Assembly (NCBI RefSeq): GCF_013367775.1
Contig: NZ_CP055157.1
Coordinates: 3,174,001-3,238,000, forward strand
Direction: 5' to 3'
Origin: Microbulbifer sp. YPW1
Lineage (GTDB): Bacteria; Pseudomonadota; Gammaproteobacteria; Pseudomonadales; Cellvibrionaceae
Length of the DNA stretch: 64,000 bases
A model generated the notes under the pieces. It searched no databases. It had not been told where the DNA came from and saw only the letters and a program-made list of their open reading frames with translations. The translations under genes were made by a program, and so were the position numbers. This document shows positions 6,989 through 16,189 of the stretch, one piece after another (the stretch's first letter is position 1; each line of letters opens with the position of its first letter).

Positions 6989-8857
6989 TCAATTTTTTTC
7001 TATCTCGGCCAGCATCAGCTCGCGAATTACCGGAACCGGGGCATTTCCATAACTCAGGAATTTTTCGTGAAACTGCTTGAGGTTAAACCGGTCGCCGAGC
7101 TTTTCTTTTATTTCGTCTCGCAGCGCCATGATGTCCATGTACCCGGCAAAGTAGCTGGTGAGCTGGACCTGGCTGAGGGTGGCGCGGCGCCATTTCCCCA
7201 TGGCTTCGGTTTTCTGCTGAAAGGCCTGCTTCATCATCAGATCCATCGCCTGCTGTTCGGTAATACCCTTAACCTGGATCGAATAGTCGAGAAGCGTGTT
7301 GACCACCGTCCGCAGGTTCCACTTGTAGTACATCATCCACAGTTCCGGTGAGAAATCGCCGTAACCTGCCTCCAGCATCATACGCTCGGTATACACTGCC
7401 CAGCCCTCGATCATCGCGCCATTGCCAAGAATATTCTTGATCAGGCTGGGAGATTGGTTGGCGTAAATCAGCTGGGTGTAGTGTCCCGGAATGGCCTCGT
7501 GGATATTCAGTATCTGCATCAGGTAGGTGTTGTACTCGCGCAGGAAGCTCTCTGCGCGGTCATCTGGGAGCTCTTCCACCGGCATCACGTTGTAGTAAGT
7601 ATTTGCGTCTTTGTCGTAAGGGCCCGGCGCATTGATCGAGGCCACAGCGAAACCGCGCATGTAGGGCGGGGTGGTGCGTACTACGAGGGGCTTGCTGGGG
7701 TCCAACGTCAGTAGATCTTTTTCATTTACAAAGGCTACAAGCTCGGGAATCTGTGCTTCCACCGCGGCTTTGAAATTCTCCTTGGTAGCGTGGTGTTGCG
7801 AGAGCTTTTCTAGTACCCGTGCGATTTTCTCGAGAATATCGTCTGGCCGCTTTTCACCGGTGAAATACTTTGGCCACAGTTTGTCGGCCAGATCGTCCAT
7901 CTTCAAATGCAGGCGGTCTTTTTCTCGCAGCGCCCGCTGGTATAGCTCTTTAGCGGTCATGCCTATCTGGATTTCGTAGCCGAATTTCTCTTCATACAGT
8001 TTTTCGCCGATTCGGAAATTGTGAAAGCTGTCCGCCTTCTCCATTGAGGCGTAGAGTGTCTGCAGCATGGTGACATATTCGGTAATTGCCTGGCGGGTAG
8101 CCTCGAGTCGGGTCAGGAACATCTCCTTTTCCTGTTTGGAAAGCCCGCTCTCTGCTACTTTTTTTTCAAGTTCTTCACCGAACACTGATCGAGCGCCCTC
8201 GTTTTGCTCTATGGCCAATATCAATTGCGGTGACGCAGGGTTCCGCAGCGATTTTTCGGCTGCGGCATAGTATGCCGGTACTAGTTGCATCCGATTGCTG
8301 AAGGCGCGCAGTCGCTTATCTAGAGGGGCGTAGTCGGTATTGAGTATCAGGGCGAAGCCATGAGAGACATTGTATTTGGCCGGATTCCATTCGTGAGACT
8401 TGAATACCGTCAGATCCCAGATTGTCTTGTCCAGGAAGTTATTGATCAGCGCCAGGTCGGTGCGGGCGTTTTCACTCAAGTCCTTGTTATTGAAGCGAGA
8501 GAACTGGTTACGGTAGTTGCGCGCGAAGCTGAGCACTTTCTGACGGTAGTTTTTGTCCGGAGCTTCCAGTCGCTCGGCTACCGCGTAGTAGCCGTTGTTG
8601 ATGGCCCAGGAGGGGAACAGGTGCCACATACGCTCGATCATCTGGTTGCTCAGATGCTGGAATTCGAGTTCGTCCGCGGAGAGCTTTCTTTCGTCCTTGT
8701 TCCGGGGCTTGCTTTGGACCTGGCTGCTGCTGTCGGTCACATCACTTGTGGGCGCGTTGGCATCGCGCTCTTCCGCGGGGGGCGCCGGCTGTGCGCTTTT
8801 GTCCCCACACCCGGCCAGGGCGGCGGTCACAAGTATGGCTGTCATCAGGCGTTTCAT
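6989..8857 (-). CDS. DUF885-family lipoprotein, putative metallopeptidase
   Basis: The 622-residue protein starts MKRLMTAILVTAALAGCGDK, a lipoprotein signal with lipobox LAGC and Cys17 as the lipidation site. A GTG at 8878 is the alternative start, 7 codons upstream. A disordered acidic linker (about 20-60) precedes the DUF885 domain. Near residues 453-459 is HEAIPGH, the conserved His-Glu...His zinc-type motif of the family, with the following conserved EGWAVYTE supplying a likely third ligand (about Glu484). The family is thought to be peptidase-like, though few members are characterised. Probably attached to the periplasmic face of a membrane. Monocistronic as far as visible. Confidence 0.9.
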   Translation of the reverse strand: MKRLMTAILVTAALAGCGDKSAQPAPPAEERDANAPTSDVTDSSSQVQSKPRNKDERKLSADELEFQHLSNQMIERMWHLFPSWAINNGYYAVAERLEAPDKNYRQKVLSFARNYRNQFSRFNNKDLSENARTDLALINNFLDKTIWDLTVFKSHEWNPAKYNVSHGFALILNTDYAPLDKRLRAFSNRMQLVPAYYAAAEKSLRNPASPQLILAIEQNEGARSVFGEELEKKVAESGLSKQEKEMFLTRLEATRQAITEYVTMLQTLYASMEKADSFHNFRIGEKLYEEKFGYEIQIGMTAKELYQRALREKDRLHLKMDDLADKLWPKYFTGEKRPDDILEKIARVLEKLSQHHATKENFKAAVEAQIPELVAFVNEKDLLTLDPSKPLVVRTTPPYMRGFAVASINAPGPYDKDANTYYNVMPVEELPDDRAESFLREYNTYLMQILNIHEAIPGHYTQLIYANQSPSLIKNILGNGAMIEGWAVYTERMMLEAGYGDFSPELWMMYYKWNLRTVVNTLLDYSIQVKGITEQQAMDLMMKQAFQQKTEAMGKWRRATLSQVQLTSYFAGYMDIMALRDEIKEKLGDRFNLKQFHEKFLSYGNAPVPVIRELMLAEIEKN

Positions 8858-9061
8858 AAGCGGTCTCGAATTTTTCACGGAATCTGCTCAAAAACTAGCA
8901 CAGTCAACTTATAGTTATCCGTTGATGCGACATTTATTTTGTGTGAACCAGGTCGCCTTGTCTCACATTGGGGCGGCGGCTAAAGTGGCAAAACAAGAAT
9001 TTGTGGCCGAGTGCCGCGAATCGATTCAAACAATTTTGTATTTTTGTCTTAGGAGTCTGGT

Positions 9062-9406
9062 ATGACAGAACTCGCAGCACAGGCATGTGAGGCCTGCAGA
9101 GCTGATGCGCCATTGGTGTCCGATGAGGAACTGGCCGAACTGATGCGGGAAATCCCCGATTGGACCCCGGTAGCCCGGGACGGTGTGATGCAACTTGAAC
9201 GTGTGTTCAAGTTCCGCAACTTCAAGCAGGCGCTAGCGTTCACTAACCGCGTCGGCGAAATTGCCGAAGAAGTGGGCCATCACCCCGCGCTGCTGACGGA
9301 GTGGGGTAAGGTAACCGTGACCTGGTGGAGCCATGAGGCCGGTGGCCTGCACAAGAATGATTTCATTATGGCTGCGCGTACTGACAAGCAACTCGACGCA
9401 GAATAA
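9062..9406 (+). CDS. phhB: Pterin-4a-carbinolamine dehydratase
   Basis: Dehydrates 4a-hydroxytetrahydrobiopterin during cofactor recycling for phenylalanine hydroxylase. The 114 residues include the catalytic signature [23 protein letters not shown], with the active-site histidine pair and tryptophan, and end with a Cys-free C-terminal helix (GGLHKNDF). AGGAG lies upstream of the ATG. No phenylalanine hydroxylase gene is in view, so its partner is elsewhere or its role is in general pterin metabolism. Confidence 0.95.
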   Translation: MTELAAQACEACRADAPLVSDEELAELMREIPDWTPVARDGVMQLERVFKFRNFKQALAFTNRVGEIAEEVGHHPALLTEWGKVTVTWWSHEAGGLHKNDFIMAARTDKQLDAE

Positions 9407-9542
9407 GCGTCGCAGTAGTTAGGGCCCTTCTTCGCTCAACATTGCTTTGCAGCTTGTCTGGCCCCGGCGGCATTTGTCGCTGCGGGCCGAACGCGCCGCC
9501 AGATCCGCAAGATGTACAAAGAGTAAGTTAAGAAGGATCACA

Positions 9543-9773
9543 ATGCTGAAGATGAAAGCCACCTGCGAGCGGTGCAGTGCGAAGCTCGGCCTTTCTGCCC
9601 AGGCCTTTATCTGTTCCTATGAGTGCACTTTCTGTCCTGAGTGTACGGAAGAGTTAAAGCACGAGTGTCCCAATTGCCAGGGTAACCTGGTTCTCCGCCC
9701 GGCTCGTCGCACCTCTCCGACAGAGGTTGCCAAGTCCGGTTTCAAGGCGAAGCTGGAAACCATTCTTCCTTAG
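9543..9773 (+). CDS. DUF1272 zinc-ribbon-like small protein
   Basis: The 76 residues contain cysteine pairs CERC, CSYECTFCPEC and CPNC, typical of DUF1272, a predicted zinc-binding family of unknown function. AGGA precedes the ATG at 9543. The longer frame from 9447 has no ribosome site and an Arg-rich extension, so it is rejected. It follows phhB on the same strand by 136 bp. Confidence 0.9.
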   Translation: MLKMKATCERCSAKLGLSAQAFICSYECTFCPECTEELKHECPNCQGNLVLRPARRTSPTEVAKSGFKAKLETILP

Positions 9774-9828
9774 TCTCTTTCTTCCCCAGTCACCTCTCCG
9801 GGCGTGGCGTAATTGGTCCTTGCCGGCG

Positions 9829-10587
9829 TCAGGCGGCCTTTTGCGCCCACAGCAAAAATTCCCTGTTGCCGTCGCCGCCGGTGATTGGGCTTTCCATGTA
9901 GCTGCGCACCTGAAGATCCAGTTCCTCGCACAGCGCGTAAATTCTTTCCTGAACCCCCTGGTAAAGGGCTGGGTCACGTACCAGTCCGCCTTTACCGAGG
10001 CCCTCGGGGCCCACCTCAAACTGGGGTTTCACCAGGCTCAGCAAGTGACCGCCGGTCTTCATCAGTGGCGGCAACTGCGGCAGTATCAGGGTCTGGGAGA
10101 TAAAAGAAACATCCATTACCACGGCATCGAAGCCGTGATCTGCATAGGGTGCAATCTGCTCGGCGGTGATGTGGCGTGCGTTGAGGCCCTCGAACAAGTG
10201 CATGCGCGGGTTTTCACGCAGGGATTCCGCCAGCTGGTCGTGTCCGACATCCACGCCGACCACGAGTTCGGCGCCCCGTTGCAGCAGGCAGTCGCTGAAA
10301 CCACCGGTGGAACAGCCGACGTCCAGCGCGTGCCATCCGGCGGGGTTGAGCCCGGTGTGGTCGAGAATACCCGCCAGCTTGAGGCCGGCGCGGGATGCAT
10401 ACTGGTCCTCGGGCAGCGGTTCGACCTGGATCTGGGTTTCCTCGCTCACTGTTTGGCTGGCCTTGCTGGCCGGGCGCCAGCTGTGACCGTCTGACAGAGA
10501 GACCCGGCCGGCATCGATCAGTTTGCGGGCGTGGGTGCGCGAGCTGGCGAGCTGTTGCTGGACGAGGAGGAGGTCGAGACGGATCAT
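9829..10587 (-). CDS. tlyA: TlyA-family rRNA 2'-O-methyltransferase / hemolysin-like protein
   Basis: The 252 residues start with an S4 RNA-binding domain (about 1-65, RLDLLLVQQQLASSRTHARKLI) followed by an FtsJ-type methyltransferase (about 70-250). The SAM-binding LDVGCSTGGFSDCLL and the catalytic-region VMDVSFISQ and LVKPQFE are present. Mycobacterial TlyA methylates cytidine 2'-OH in 16S and 23S rRNA. The haemolysin name is historical. Converges with the DUF1272 gene and diverges from nhaA. Confidence 0.93.
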   Translation of the reverse strand: MIRLDLLLVQQQLASSRTHARKLIDAGRVSLSDGHSWRPASKASQTVSEETQIQVEPLPEDQYASRAGLKLAGILDHTGLNPAGWHALDVGCSTGGFSDCLLQRGAELVVGVDVGHDQLAESLRENPRMHLFEGLNARHITAEQIAPYADHGFDAVVMDVSFISQTLILPQLPPLMKTGGHLLSLVKPQFEVGPEGLGKGGLVRDPALYQGVQERIYALCEELDLQVRSYMESPITGGDGNREFLLWAQKAA

Positions 10588-10727
10588 GCGTTGTACTCAC
10601 TATATTATGGGGAGCACCGGGATTGGAGGAAGATTCGGCTGCCATGCTAACCTCTGCCCCTCAAACGGAAAAGTCTCAGTTAGAATCCCTATTCATTCCG
10701 GAACCGAATAACAGGAGTTGGCGTTAG

Positions 10728-12212
10728 ATGGCAAAAAATGTGCTGAGTAAATTCAGGGTGCGCAAGGGCAAGGTCTTTGAGGCCCCGTTGGAGAACGCAT
10801 TCGGCCGCCTCGTTACGCCATTCGAAGAGTTCATCCATCGCCAGAGCAGCAGTGGCCTCCTGCTGATGGCGTGTGCGGTGATCGCTCTGGTGATTGCGAA
10901 CTCTCCCTGGCAGGAATGGTACAAGCATATTCTTCACCTGCCGGTCAGCTACAACTTCGGTGAGTGGTCGCTTTCGATGAGCTTCCACCACTGGATCAAC
11001 GACGGCCTGATGGCCATCTTCTTTCTGCTGGTGGGGCTGGAACTGAAGCGGGAGTTCCTCGTTGGGGAGCTTTCGGAGCTGAAGCACGCGGTGCTGCCGG
11101 TTATGGCGGCTATCGGCGGTATGGTCGTGCCGGCGCTGATTTTTTACATGATGAACGGCGGCACGCCGTCAGAGCGTGGCTGGGGTATTCCGATGGCCAC
11201 GGACATTGCATTTGCGGTGGGCTGTATCGCTATCCTCGGCAATCGGGTACCGCGCGCTGTGGTGACCTTCCTGGTGGCCCTGGCCATTGTGGATGACCTG
11301 GGTGCGATTCTGGTGATTGCCATCTGGTATACCGAGAGCGTGAACACCAACGCACTGATGGCTGCCTGCGCGCTGGTTGCGGTGATGTGGCTGCTGAAGT
11401 TCGCCGGTGTGCGCCGCTCCGCGGGATACATCTTCGTGGGGATACTGCTGTGGTATGCGCTCTACGTAACGGGGGTACACGCGACCCTCGCCGGGGTGAT
11501 TACCGCCATGGCCATTCCCGCGCGCCCCAAGTATGACCCGGTGGCGTTCAGTACCTTTGTGAAAGACATCATTCGCAGCTTTGACCGCTGTTTCCGTCCC
11601 GGTGACAAGATCATTGCTAACGACGCCCTGCGCGCCCGGGTGACGGCACTCGACAATGGCATACACCTGGTGCAATCGCCGCTGCAGCGTATGGAGACCC
11701 GTCTGCATACGCCTGTGGCATTTATCGTGGTGCCCATTTTTGCCCTCGCCAATGCCGGGATTCCGATCGATAGCTTTACCAGTGCGTCTGCGGTGCTGAA
11801 CCCGCTTACGCTGGGGGTTATCTGCGGCCTGGTGTTCGGTAAGTTGATCGGGATTGCCGGTGCAACCTGGATCGGCTGGAAGCTGGGATTGGGCGAGCTG
11901 CCCAAATCGGCAACTTTCCATCACATCGTGGGTGTGGCGTTGCTGGGGGGGATCGGTTTCACCATGTCGATCTTTATTGCCGAGCTGGCATTTGCCGGGG
12001 AAAACGAGATGTTGATCCAGGCGAAGGCGGGCGTGCTGTTGGCCTCGGTGATTGCCGGGGTGGCTGGATTCCTGATTCTGCGGCGAGCGCCAATCGTGGA
12101 ATCGACCCAGAGCGATGAAGCCGGGCACCTGGATTCCCCCACAACGGATATCAAGCCCGGCGACAGCGAGGCAAAAGACCAGGATGAGGGGGAAGAGCGC
12201 AAGCTGCCCTGA
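10728..12212 (+). CDS. nhaA: Na+/H+ antiporter NhaA
   Basis: An inner-membrane electrogenic antiporter exporting Na+ for H+, important for salt and alkaline tolerance. The 494 residues have the NhaA fold with about 11-12 helices. Essential aspartates are in ATDIAFAVG (Asp159) and in the ALAIVDDLGAI helix (Asp189 and Asp190), which correspond to E. coli Asp133, Asp163 and Asp164. An N-terminal extension of about 25 residues and a hydrophilic acidic C-terminal tail (about 455-494) are longer than in E. coli. AGGAG lies upstream of the ATG. Confidence 0.96.
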   Translation: MAKNVLSKFRVRKGKVFEAPLENAFGRLVTPFEEFIHRQSSSGLLLMACAVIALVIANSPWQEWYKHILHLPVSYNFGEWSLSMSFHHWINDGLMAIFFLLVGLELKREFLVGELSELKHAVLPVMAAIGGMVVPALIFYMMNGGTPSERGWGIPMATDIAFAVGCIAILGNRVPRAVVTFLVALAIVDDLGAILVIAIWYTESVNTNALMAACALVAVMWLLKFAGVRRSAGYIFVGILLWYALYVTGVHATLAGVITAMAIPARPKYDPVAFSTFVKDIIRSFDRCFRPGDKIIANDALRARVTALDNGIHLVQSPLQRMETRLHTPVAFIVVPIFALANAGIPIDSFTSASAVLNPLTLGVICGLVFGKLIGIAGATWIGWKLGLGELPKSATFHHIVGVALLGGIGFTMSIFIAELAFAGENEMLIQAKAGVLLASVIAGVAGFLILRRAPIVESTQSDEAGHLDSPTTDIKPGDSEAKDQDEGEERKLP

Positions 12213-12245
12213 AGCCTGGCGAAACCGGCCTGGATACTGCGGTGA

Positions 12246-12503
12246 TTAGGCCGGTAGAGCGAGCCAGGCAATCGCCAGTAGTGATGCCCATGCAACCACC
12301 GCGCAGACCAGTTGCCAGCTGCGCGGTGTATTTTTCAATATTCCCGAGCCGTAAACCACGCCCACACACAACCCCACCAAAAGCAGGCTGGTTTGCTCGG
12401 TGCTTGGTGCCTGGCCATTTTTGTACAGCAGCACCGGCCAGAATGTGAGCAGCAGGCTGGTCAGCAGGGCGGCCACGAATGTGGTGATCCTGAGTGCTTT
12501 CAT
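12246..12503 (-). CDS. ybgE: YbgE-like small membrane protein of the cyd operon
   Basis: The 85 residues form three hydrophobic helices. LLLVGLCVGVVYGSGI resembles the conserved second helix of E. coli YbgE, and the length is close (97 residues there). Position is the main support: it is the last gene of a cydP-cydA-cydB-cydX series, as in E. coli. Function is unresolved, with a role in oxidase assembly or stability usually assumed. I start it at MKALRI (12503), since upstream extension lacks a ribosome site. It converges on nhaA with a 33-bp gap. Confidence 0.65.
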   Translation of the reverse strand: MKALRITTFVAALLTSLLLTFWPVLLYKNGQAPSTEQTSLLLVGLCVGVVYGSGILKNTPRSWQLVCAVVAWASLLAIAWLALPA

Positions 12504-12555
12504 CCAATTGACTTTAGCGCCTTCTCGTCGTAACGACCGAGGCTCCGGCGCGCAG

Positions 12556-12675
12556 TTACTCATCAAACTCGGTCTCGTTCCTGTCCATATTCTCGGTGAC
12601 TTCCAGCCATAGCGCGTTGACCACACCGAACAGACAGGCGAGTAGCACGCCGAGAATCCATGTGAAATACCACAT
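12556..12675 (-). CDS. cydX: Cytochrome bd oxidase small subunit CydX
   Basis: A 39-residue protein beginning MWYFTWILGVLLACLFGVVN and ending in an acidic tail (ENMDRNETEFDE). This is the standard CydX form: one transmembrane helix with a conserved Trp-rich N-terminus and a Glu needed near the haems. An AGGAG ribosome site precedes the ATG. It begins 17 bp after the cydB stop. CydX is required for stable, active CydAB in E. coli. Confidence 0.95.
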   Translation of the reverse strand: MWYFTWILGVLLACLFGVVNALWLEVTENMDRNETEFDE

Positions 12676-12692
12676 AACCCTATTCTCCTGAG

Positions 12693-13826
12693 TCAGTAGC
12701 TACTGTGGGAGTTGTCTTCGATATATTCCTTGGTCACTCGGCCGAACATTTTGCGATAGCACCACAGGGTGTACAGCAGAATGATCGGCACAAAAATGAC
12801 AGCGGCGGCAAACATCAGCCCGAGGGTCAGCTCGCTGGAAGTCGCGTCCCACAGTGTGAGGCTCATGTTGGGATCCCGGGATGAGGGCAACACGAATGGA
12901 AACAGGGCGATACCCGCGGTGAGAATCACGCTGGTCACTGCCAGGGAGCTCGACAGGAACACGAGCGCGCTTTCCGCGCGCGCGAACAGCCAGGTGGCTG
13001 CGGCCATCAATATACCCAGCAGCGGAATGGCCCACAGCAGCGGGTGTGCACTGTAATTCGCCTGCCAGCCATCATTGCCGTATGCGACGGTTTTCATCAG
13101 CGGATTGAGTTTATCGCCGAGGGGTTTGATGTCCACGATGTGCATGCCATCGATACCCACCAATAGCCAGATCCCCGCCAGCACAAACAATCCGATAACG
13201 GCGAGGGCGGAGAGCTGGGTGGCCTGCTGTGCGCGGAAATGCAACAGGCCGCGGGTTTTCAGTTGCAGCCAGGCTCCACCGTGCATGGCGAGCATGGCGA
13301 CCGACAGCAGCCCGCAGATCAGGGCAAAGGGATGGAGCAGCGTCCAGAACGAGCCGTGGTAGCTGGGGCGCAGCAGGTCGTCCAGCTCAAACGGCAGCCC
13401 GAGCATCAGGTTGCCGAACGCCACGCCGAAAATCAGTGGTGGCACTACGCCGCCGATGGTCAGTCCCCAGTCCCACAGGTTGCGCCAGCGCGGGTCGTCA
13501 ATTTTTGAGCGGTAGTCGAAGCCCACAGGCCTGAAGAACAGCGCGCACAGGGTGATCATCAGCGCAGCGTACAGTCCGGAAAAGGCGGCGGCATAGACCA
13601 TCGGCCAGGCGGCAAAGATGGCGCCGCCTGCGGTAACGAACCACACCTGGTTTCCCTCCCAGTGTGGGCCGACGGTATTGATCATGATGCGCCGGTCCAT
13701 GTCGGTTTTACCGATTACCCGGAGCAACATCCCCACGCCCATATCGAAGCCGTCTGTCAGCGCAAAGCCGATCAGTAGCACGCCGATCAGGGCCCACCAG
13801 ATCAGTTTCAGCGTTTCATAATCCAT
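12693..13826 (-). CDS. cydB: Cytochrome bd ubiquinol oxidase subunit II
   Basis: The 377 residues (E. coli 379) form about eight to nine helices, starting [32 protein letters not shown], with [17 protein letters not shown] and FRPVGFDYR conserved. CydB pairs with CydA in the high-affinity quinol oxidase of the inner membrane. AGAGGAG precedes the ATG at 13826. The frame runs 19 codons further upstream into the cydA stop region, which is rejected. It is separated from cydA by only 19 bp. Confidence 0.97.
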   Translation of the reverse strand: MDYETLKLIWWALIGVLLIGFALTDGFDMGVGMLLRVIGKTDMDRRIMINTVGPHWEGNQVWFVTAGGAIFAAWPMVYAAAFSGLYAALMITLCALFFRPVGFDYRSKIDDPRWRNLWDWGLTIGGVVPPLIFGVAFGNLMLGLPFELDDLLRPSYHGSFWTLLHPFALICGLLSVAMLAMHGGAWLQLKTRGLLHFRAQQATQLSALAVIGLFVLAGIWLLVGIDGMHIVDIKPLGDKLNPLMKTVAYGNDGWQANYSAHPLLWAIPLLGILMAAATWLFARAESALVFLSSSLAVTSVILTAGIALFPFVLPSSRDPNMSLTLWDATSSELTLGLMFAAAVIFVPIILLYTLWCYRKMFGRVTKEYIEDNSHSSY

Positions 13827-13845
13827 AGCGCGTCTCCTCTCTGGT

Positions 13846-15420
13846 TCAGGCCTGGGCCCCGGGTTTATTCGCCGACAGCTCAAAATGGTATTTGCCGGTC
13901 CCGAGGCTGGATGGCCCGAGTCGGGTGAAGCGCAGCATCAGGTATACCTCGGCCACGGCCAGCGCGGTATAGAAAGCGATAATGGCGGTCAGGCTGCCGA
14001 GCACCTCCCCGCGGGTAATGGAGGAGGCGGACATATAGGTGGGAAGCACTTCGGCGATGGACCAGGGCTGGCGACCGTACTCGGCCACAATCCAGCCGCA
14101 CTCCGCCGCGATCCACGGTAGCGGTAGGGACCATAGGCAGGCGTAAAGCACTGCGCGATTACCGGCGCTGCGGTGGCGCGCTGACTGGATGAAGGCGGCG
14201 GTAAACACGAACAGCATGATAAACCCGGCCCCGACCATAATCCGGAAGGTCCAGAACAGGGGGGCTACCCGGGGAATGGAGTGCTCCGCTGCCTGCTTGA
14301 TCTGTTCTTCGGTGGCGTCGGTGATGTTTTCTGTATAGCGTTTCAGCAACAGGCCGTACCCGAGGTCGTACTGCATGTCGGCAAAGGCGTTGCGGGTTTC
14401 CTGGCTGGTGTCCCCGGCGCGCAGTTTCTGTAGCAGGTCATAGGCCTGAATACCCCGGCGGATACGTTGTTCGTTTTCCGGAATGATGCGATCAAAACCC
14501 GTCACCTCCTCGTCGAGGGAGCGGGTGGCAATCAGTCCCAGTGCCCAGGGGATCTGGATCTGGAAGCTGTTTTTCTTTCCCTCCTGATTGGGGAAGGCAA
14601 TCAGGGTAAACGAGGCTGGGGGCTCCTGGGTTTCCCATTCGGCCTCGATGGCTGCCAACTTGACCTTCTGTATGTCGCCGACGGTGTAGCCGCTTTCATC
14701 CCCGAGCACGATCACAGAAAGAATCGACGCCAGGCCAAAACTGGAGGCGATCGCAAAGGAGCGCCGTGCGAAGGGAATATCCCTTTTCCTCAGCAAATAG
14801 TAGGAAGACACGCTGAGCACAAACATGGCGCCGGTCACGTAACCTGCGGCTACCGTATGTACAAACTTGACCTGCGCCACCGGATTGAACAGCACATCGC
14901 TGAAGCTGGACAGCTCCATACGCATGGTTTCGAAATTGAATTCCGCACCGATCGGATACTGCATCCAGCCATTGGCAATCAGAATCCACAATGCCGACAA
15001 GTTGGAGCCGATGGCCACCAACCAGGTGCAGGTCAGGTGCTGCACCTTGCTCAATCTGTCCCAACCGAAGAAGAAAAGGCCGATAAACGTCGACTCGAGG
15101 AAAAATGCCATCAAGCCCTCGATGGCCAGGGGCACACCAAAAATATCGCCGACATAGTGGGAGTAATAACTCCAGTTGGTGCCGAACTGGAATTCGAGTG
15201 TCAGGCCGGTGGTGACCCCCAGGGCGAAGTTGATCCCGAACAGCTTGCCCCAGAACTTGGTCATGTCCTTGTAGATGGCCTTGCCCGTCAGTACATAACA
15301 GGACTCCATGATCGCGAGAATAAACGACAGGCCAAGCGTCAGTGGTACAAACAGAAAGTGGTACAGGGCTGTCAGCGCGAACTGCAGGCGGGACAGATCC
15401 ACTACGGTTTCATCGATCAC
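13846..15420 (-). CDS. cydA: Cytochrome bd ubiquinol oxidase subunit I
   Basis: The haem-bearing subunit oxidising ubiquinol and reducing O2 to water. The 524 residues contain the haem ligands His21 (LYHFLFVP), His188 ([10 protein letters not shown]) and Met395 (FRIMVGAGF), equivalent to E. coli His19, His186 and Met393. The periplasmic Q-loop (about 245-330) is of the long type and contains the quinol-site segment GYTVGDIQK. The product acts with CydB, CydX and probably CydP, all encoded in the same operon. No clear Anr/Fnr or ArcA site was recognised upstream. Confidence 0.98.
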   Translation of the reverse strand: MIDETVVDLSRLQFALTALYHFLFVPLTLGLSFILAIMESCYVLTGKAIYKDMTKFWGKLFGINFALGVTTGLTLEFQFGTNWSYYSHYVGDIFGVPLAIEGLMAFFLESTFIGLFFFGWDRLSKVQHLTCTWLVAIGSNLSALWILIANGWMQYPIGAEFNFETMRMELSSFSDVLFNPVAQVKFVHTVAAGYVTGAMFVLSVSSYYLLRKRDIPFARRSFAIASSFGLASILSVIVLGDESGYTVGDIQKVKLAAIEAEWETQEPPASFTLIAFPNQEGKKNSFQIQIPWALGLIATRSLDEEVTGFDRIIPENEQRIRRGIQAYDLLQKLRAGDTSQETRNAFADMQYDLGYGLLLKRYTENITDATEEQIKQAAEHSIPRVAPLFWTFRIMVGAGFIMLFVFTAAFIQSARHRSAGNRAVLYACLWSLPLPWIAAECGWIVAEYGRQPWSIAEVLPTYMSASSITRGEVLGSLTAIIAFYTALAVAEVYLMLRFTRLGPSSLGTGKYHFELSANKPGAQA

Positions 15421-15651
15421 TTAACGCTCCTTGTCTTGGTGACCTGATTCGGCGGAGTGCGAAGCTGGCACGGGTGCATCTTCGTCGGGTTCAATGTCCG
15501 GCCGGATTTCAGGAAAAAAGCGAGCCGGGTCAGGCGCTGCACGCTCCGGGGGCGGAGAGAAGAAATAGATTTTGATCAGGGTGATCAGAATGAGCTTGAT
15601 GATCAGAACCGCGCCGAGTTCGATCAACAGGCGACGGTCGGAAAGCGTCAT
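15421..15651 (-). CDS. cydP: Putative cytochrome bd small subunit CydP
   Basis: The 76 residues comprise a short N-terminal basic segment, one transmembrane helix (about 9-31, LIELGAVLIIKLILITLIKIYFF) and a Pro/Glu/Asp-rich soluble tail. This agrees with the CydP family, which sits immediately upstream of cydA in many gammaproteobacteria. The stop directly abuts the cydA start, indicating translational coupling. It is the first gene of the operon. Confidence 0.8.
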   Translation of the reverse strand: MTLSDRRLLIELGAVLIIKLILITLIKIYFFSPPPERAAPDPARFFPEIRPDIEPDEDAPVPASHSAESGHQDKER

Positions 15652-16189
15652 GGTGTTCCCGTCTGGTTTTCCACAAAAAAGGCGCCGCGCGGCCCAATAT
15701 TAGCAGCGGTACCCGAGAGTGGCGGGTGACTGATGCCTTTTGGCGGGTAAAGCCGAAAACTGACGTAACTTGCTTTATATCGCTGTGTGAAGCGGGCCTT
15801 TAAGTAGCCGGGTGTCAGGCAAAGCGGTGGTCAACAAAGGGGGGGGCGGGCAACAGGCCGCATACCCGCAGTGCCAAACCAAGGTTGCTGAGCACGCTCT
15901 GCGCAAGATTCTGGGGGCGGTACGCCATGGGAGCCTCTTCATTTCTTGATTTTTATGGGTTACTGGTTGGTCGAAATAAAGCTCGTCCGGGCTCCGTGGT
16001 ATTACCAGTTTTCGTGTGTTAAAACCCGATATCTGTTGGTTTTCACTGTGTTAGTATCGGTTTCCATAAGAAGTGGTAAGTCCAAAATTGCGAGGCGGTC
16101 TGTTTACCTCCATGTTGGCAGGCCGGTTGCGCCAAATGTCCTGTTTAGCAACGAATACGAATAAAGAGAGAAGACACGTAGGAATACCT
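15652..16189. other. Divergent intergenic region upstream of the cyd operon
   Basis: No confident gene. A 37-codon minus-strand ORF (15928 to 15815) starts MAYRPQNLAQSVLSNLG after an AAGAGG-like ribosome site. It could be a leader peptide or chance. A G-rich run (15839-15850) lies inside it. Rightward ORFs at 15946 and 16073 have no protein-like sequence. The cyd promoter must lie here, but I could not fix a -10/-35 pair. Confidence 0.4.

Noticed and set aside
6814..7351. Short plus-strand ORFs (6814-7080, 6935-7351)
   Set aside because: They overlap the DUF885 gene antisense or lack ribosome sites and protein-like sequence.
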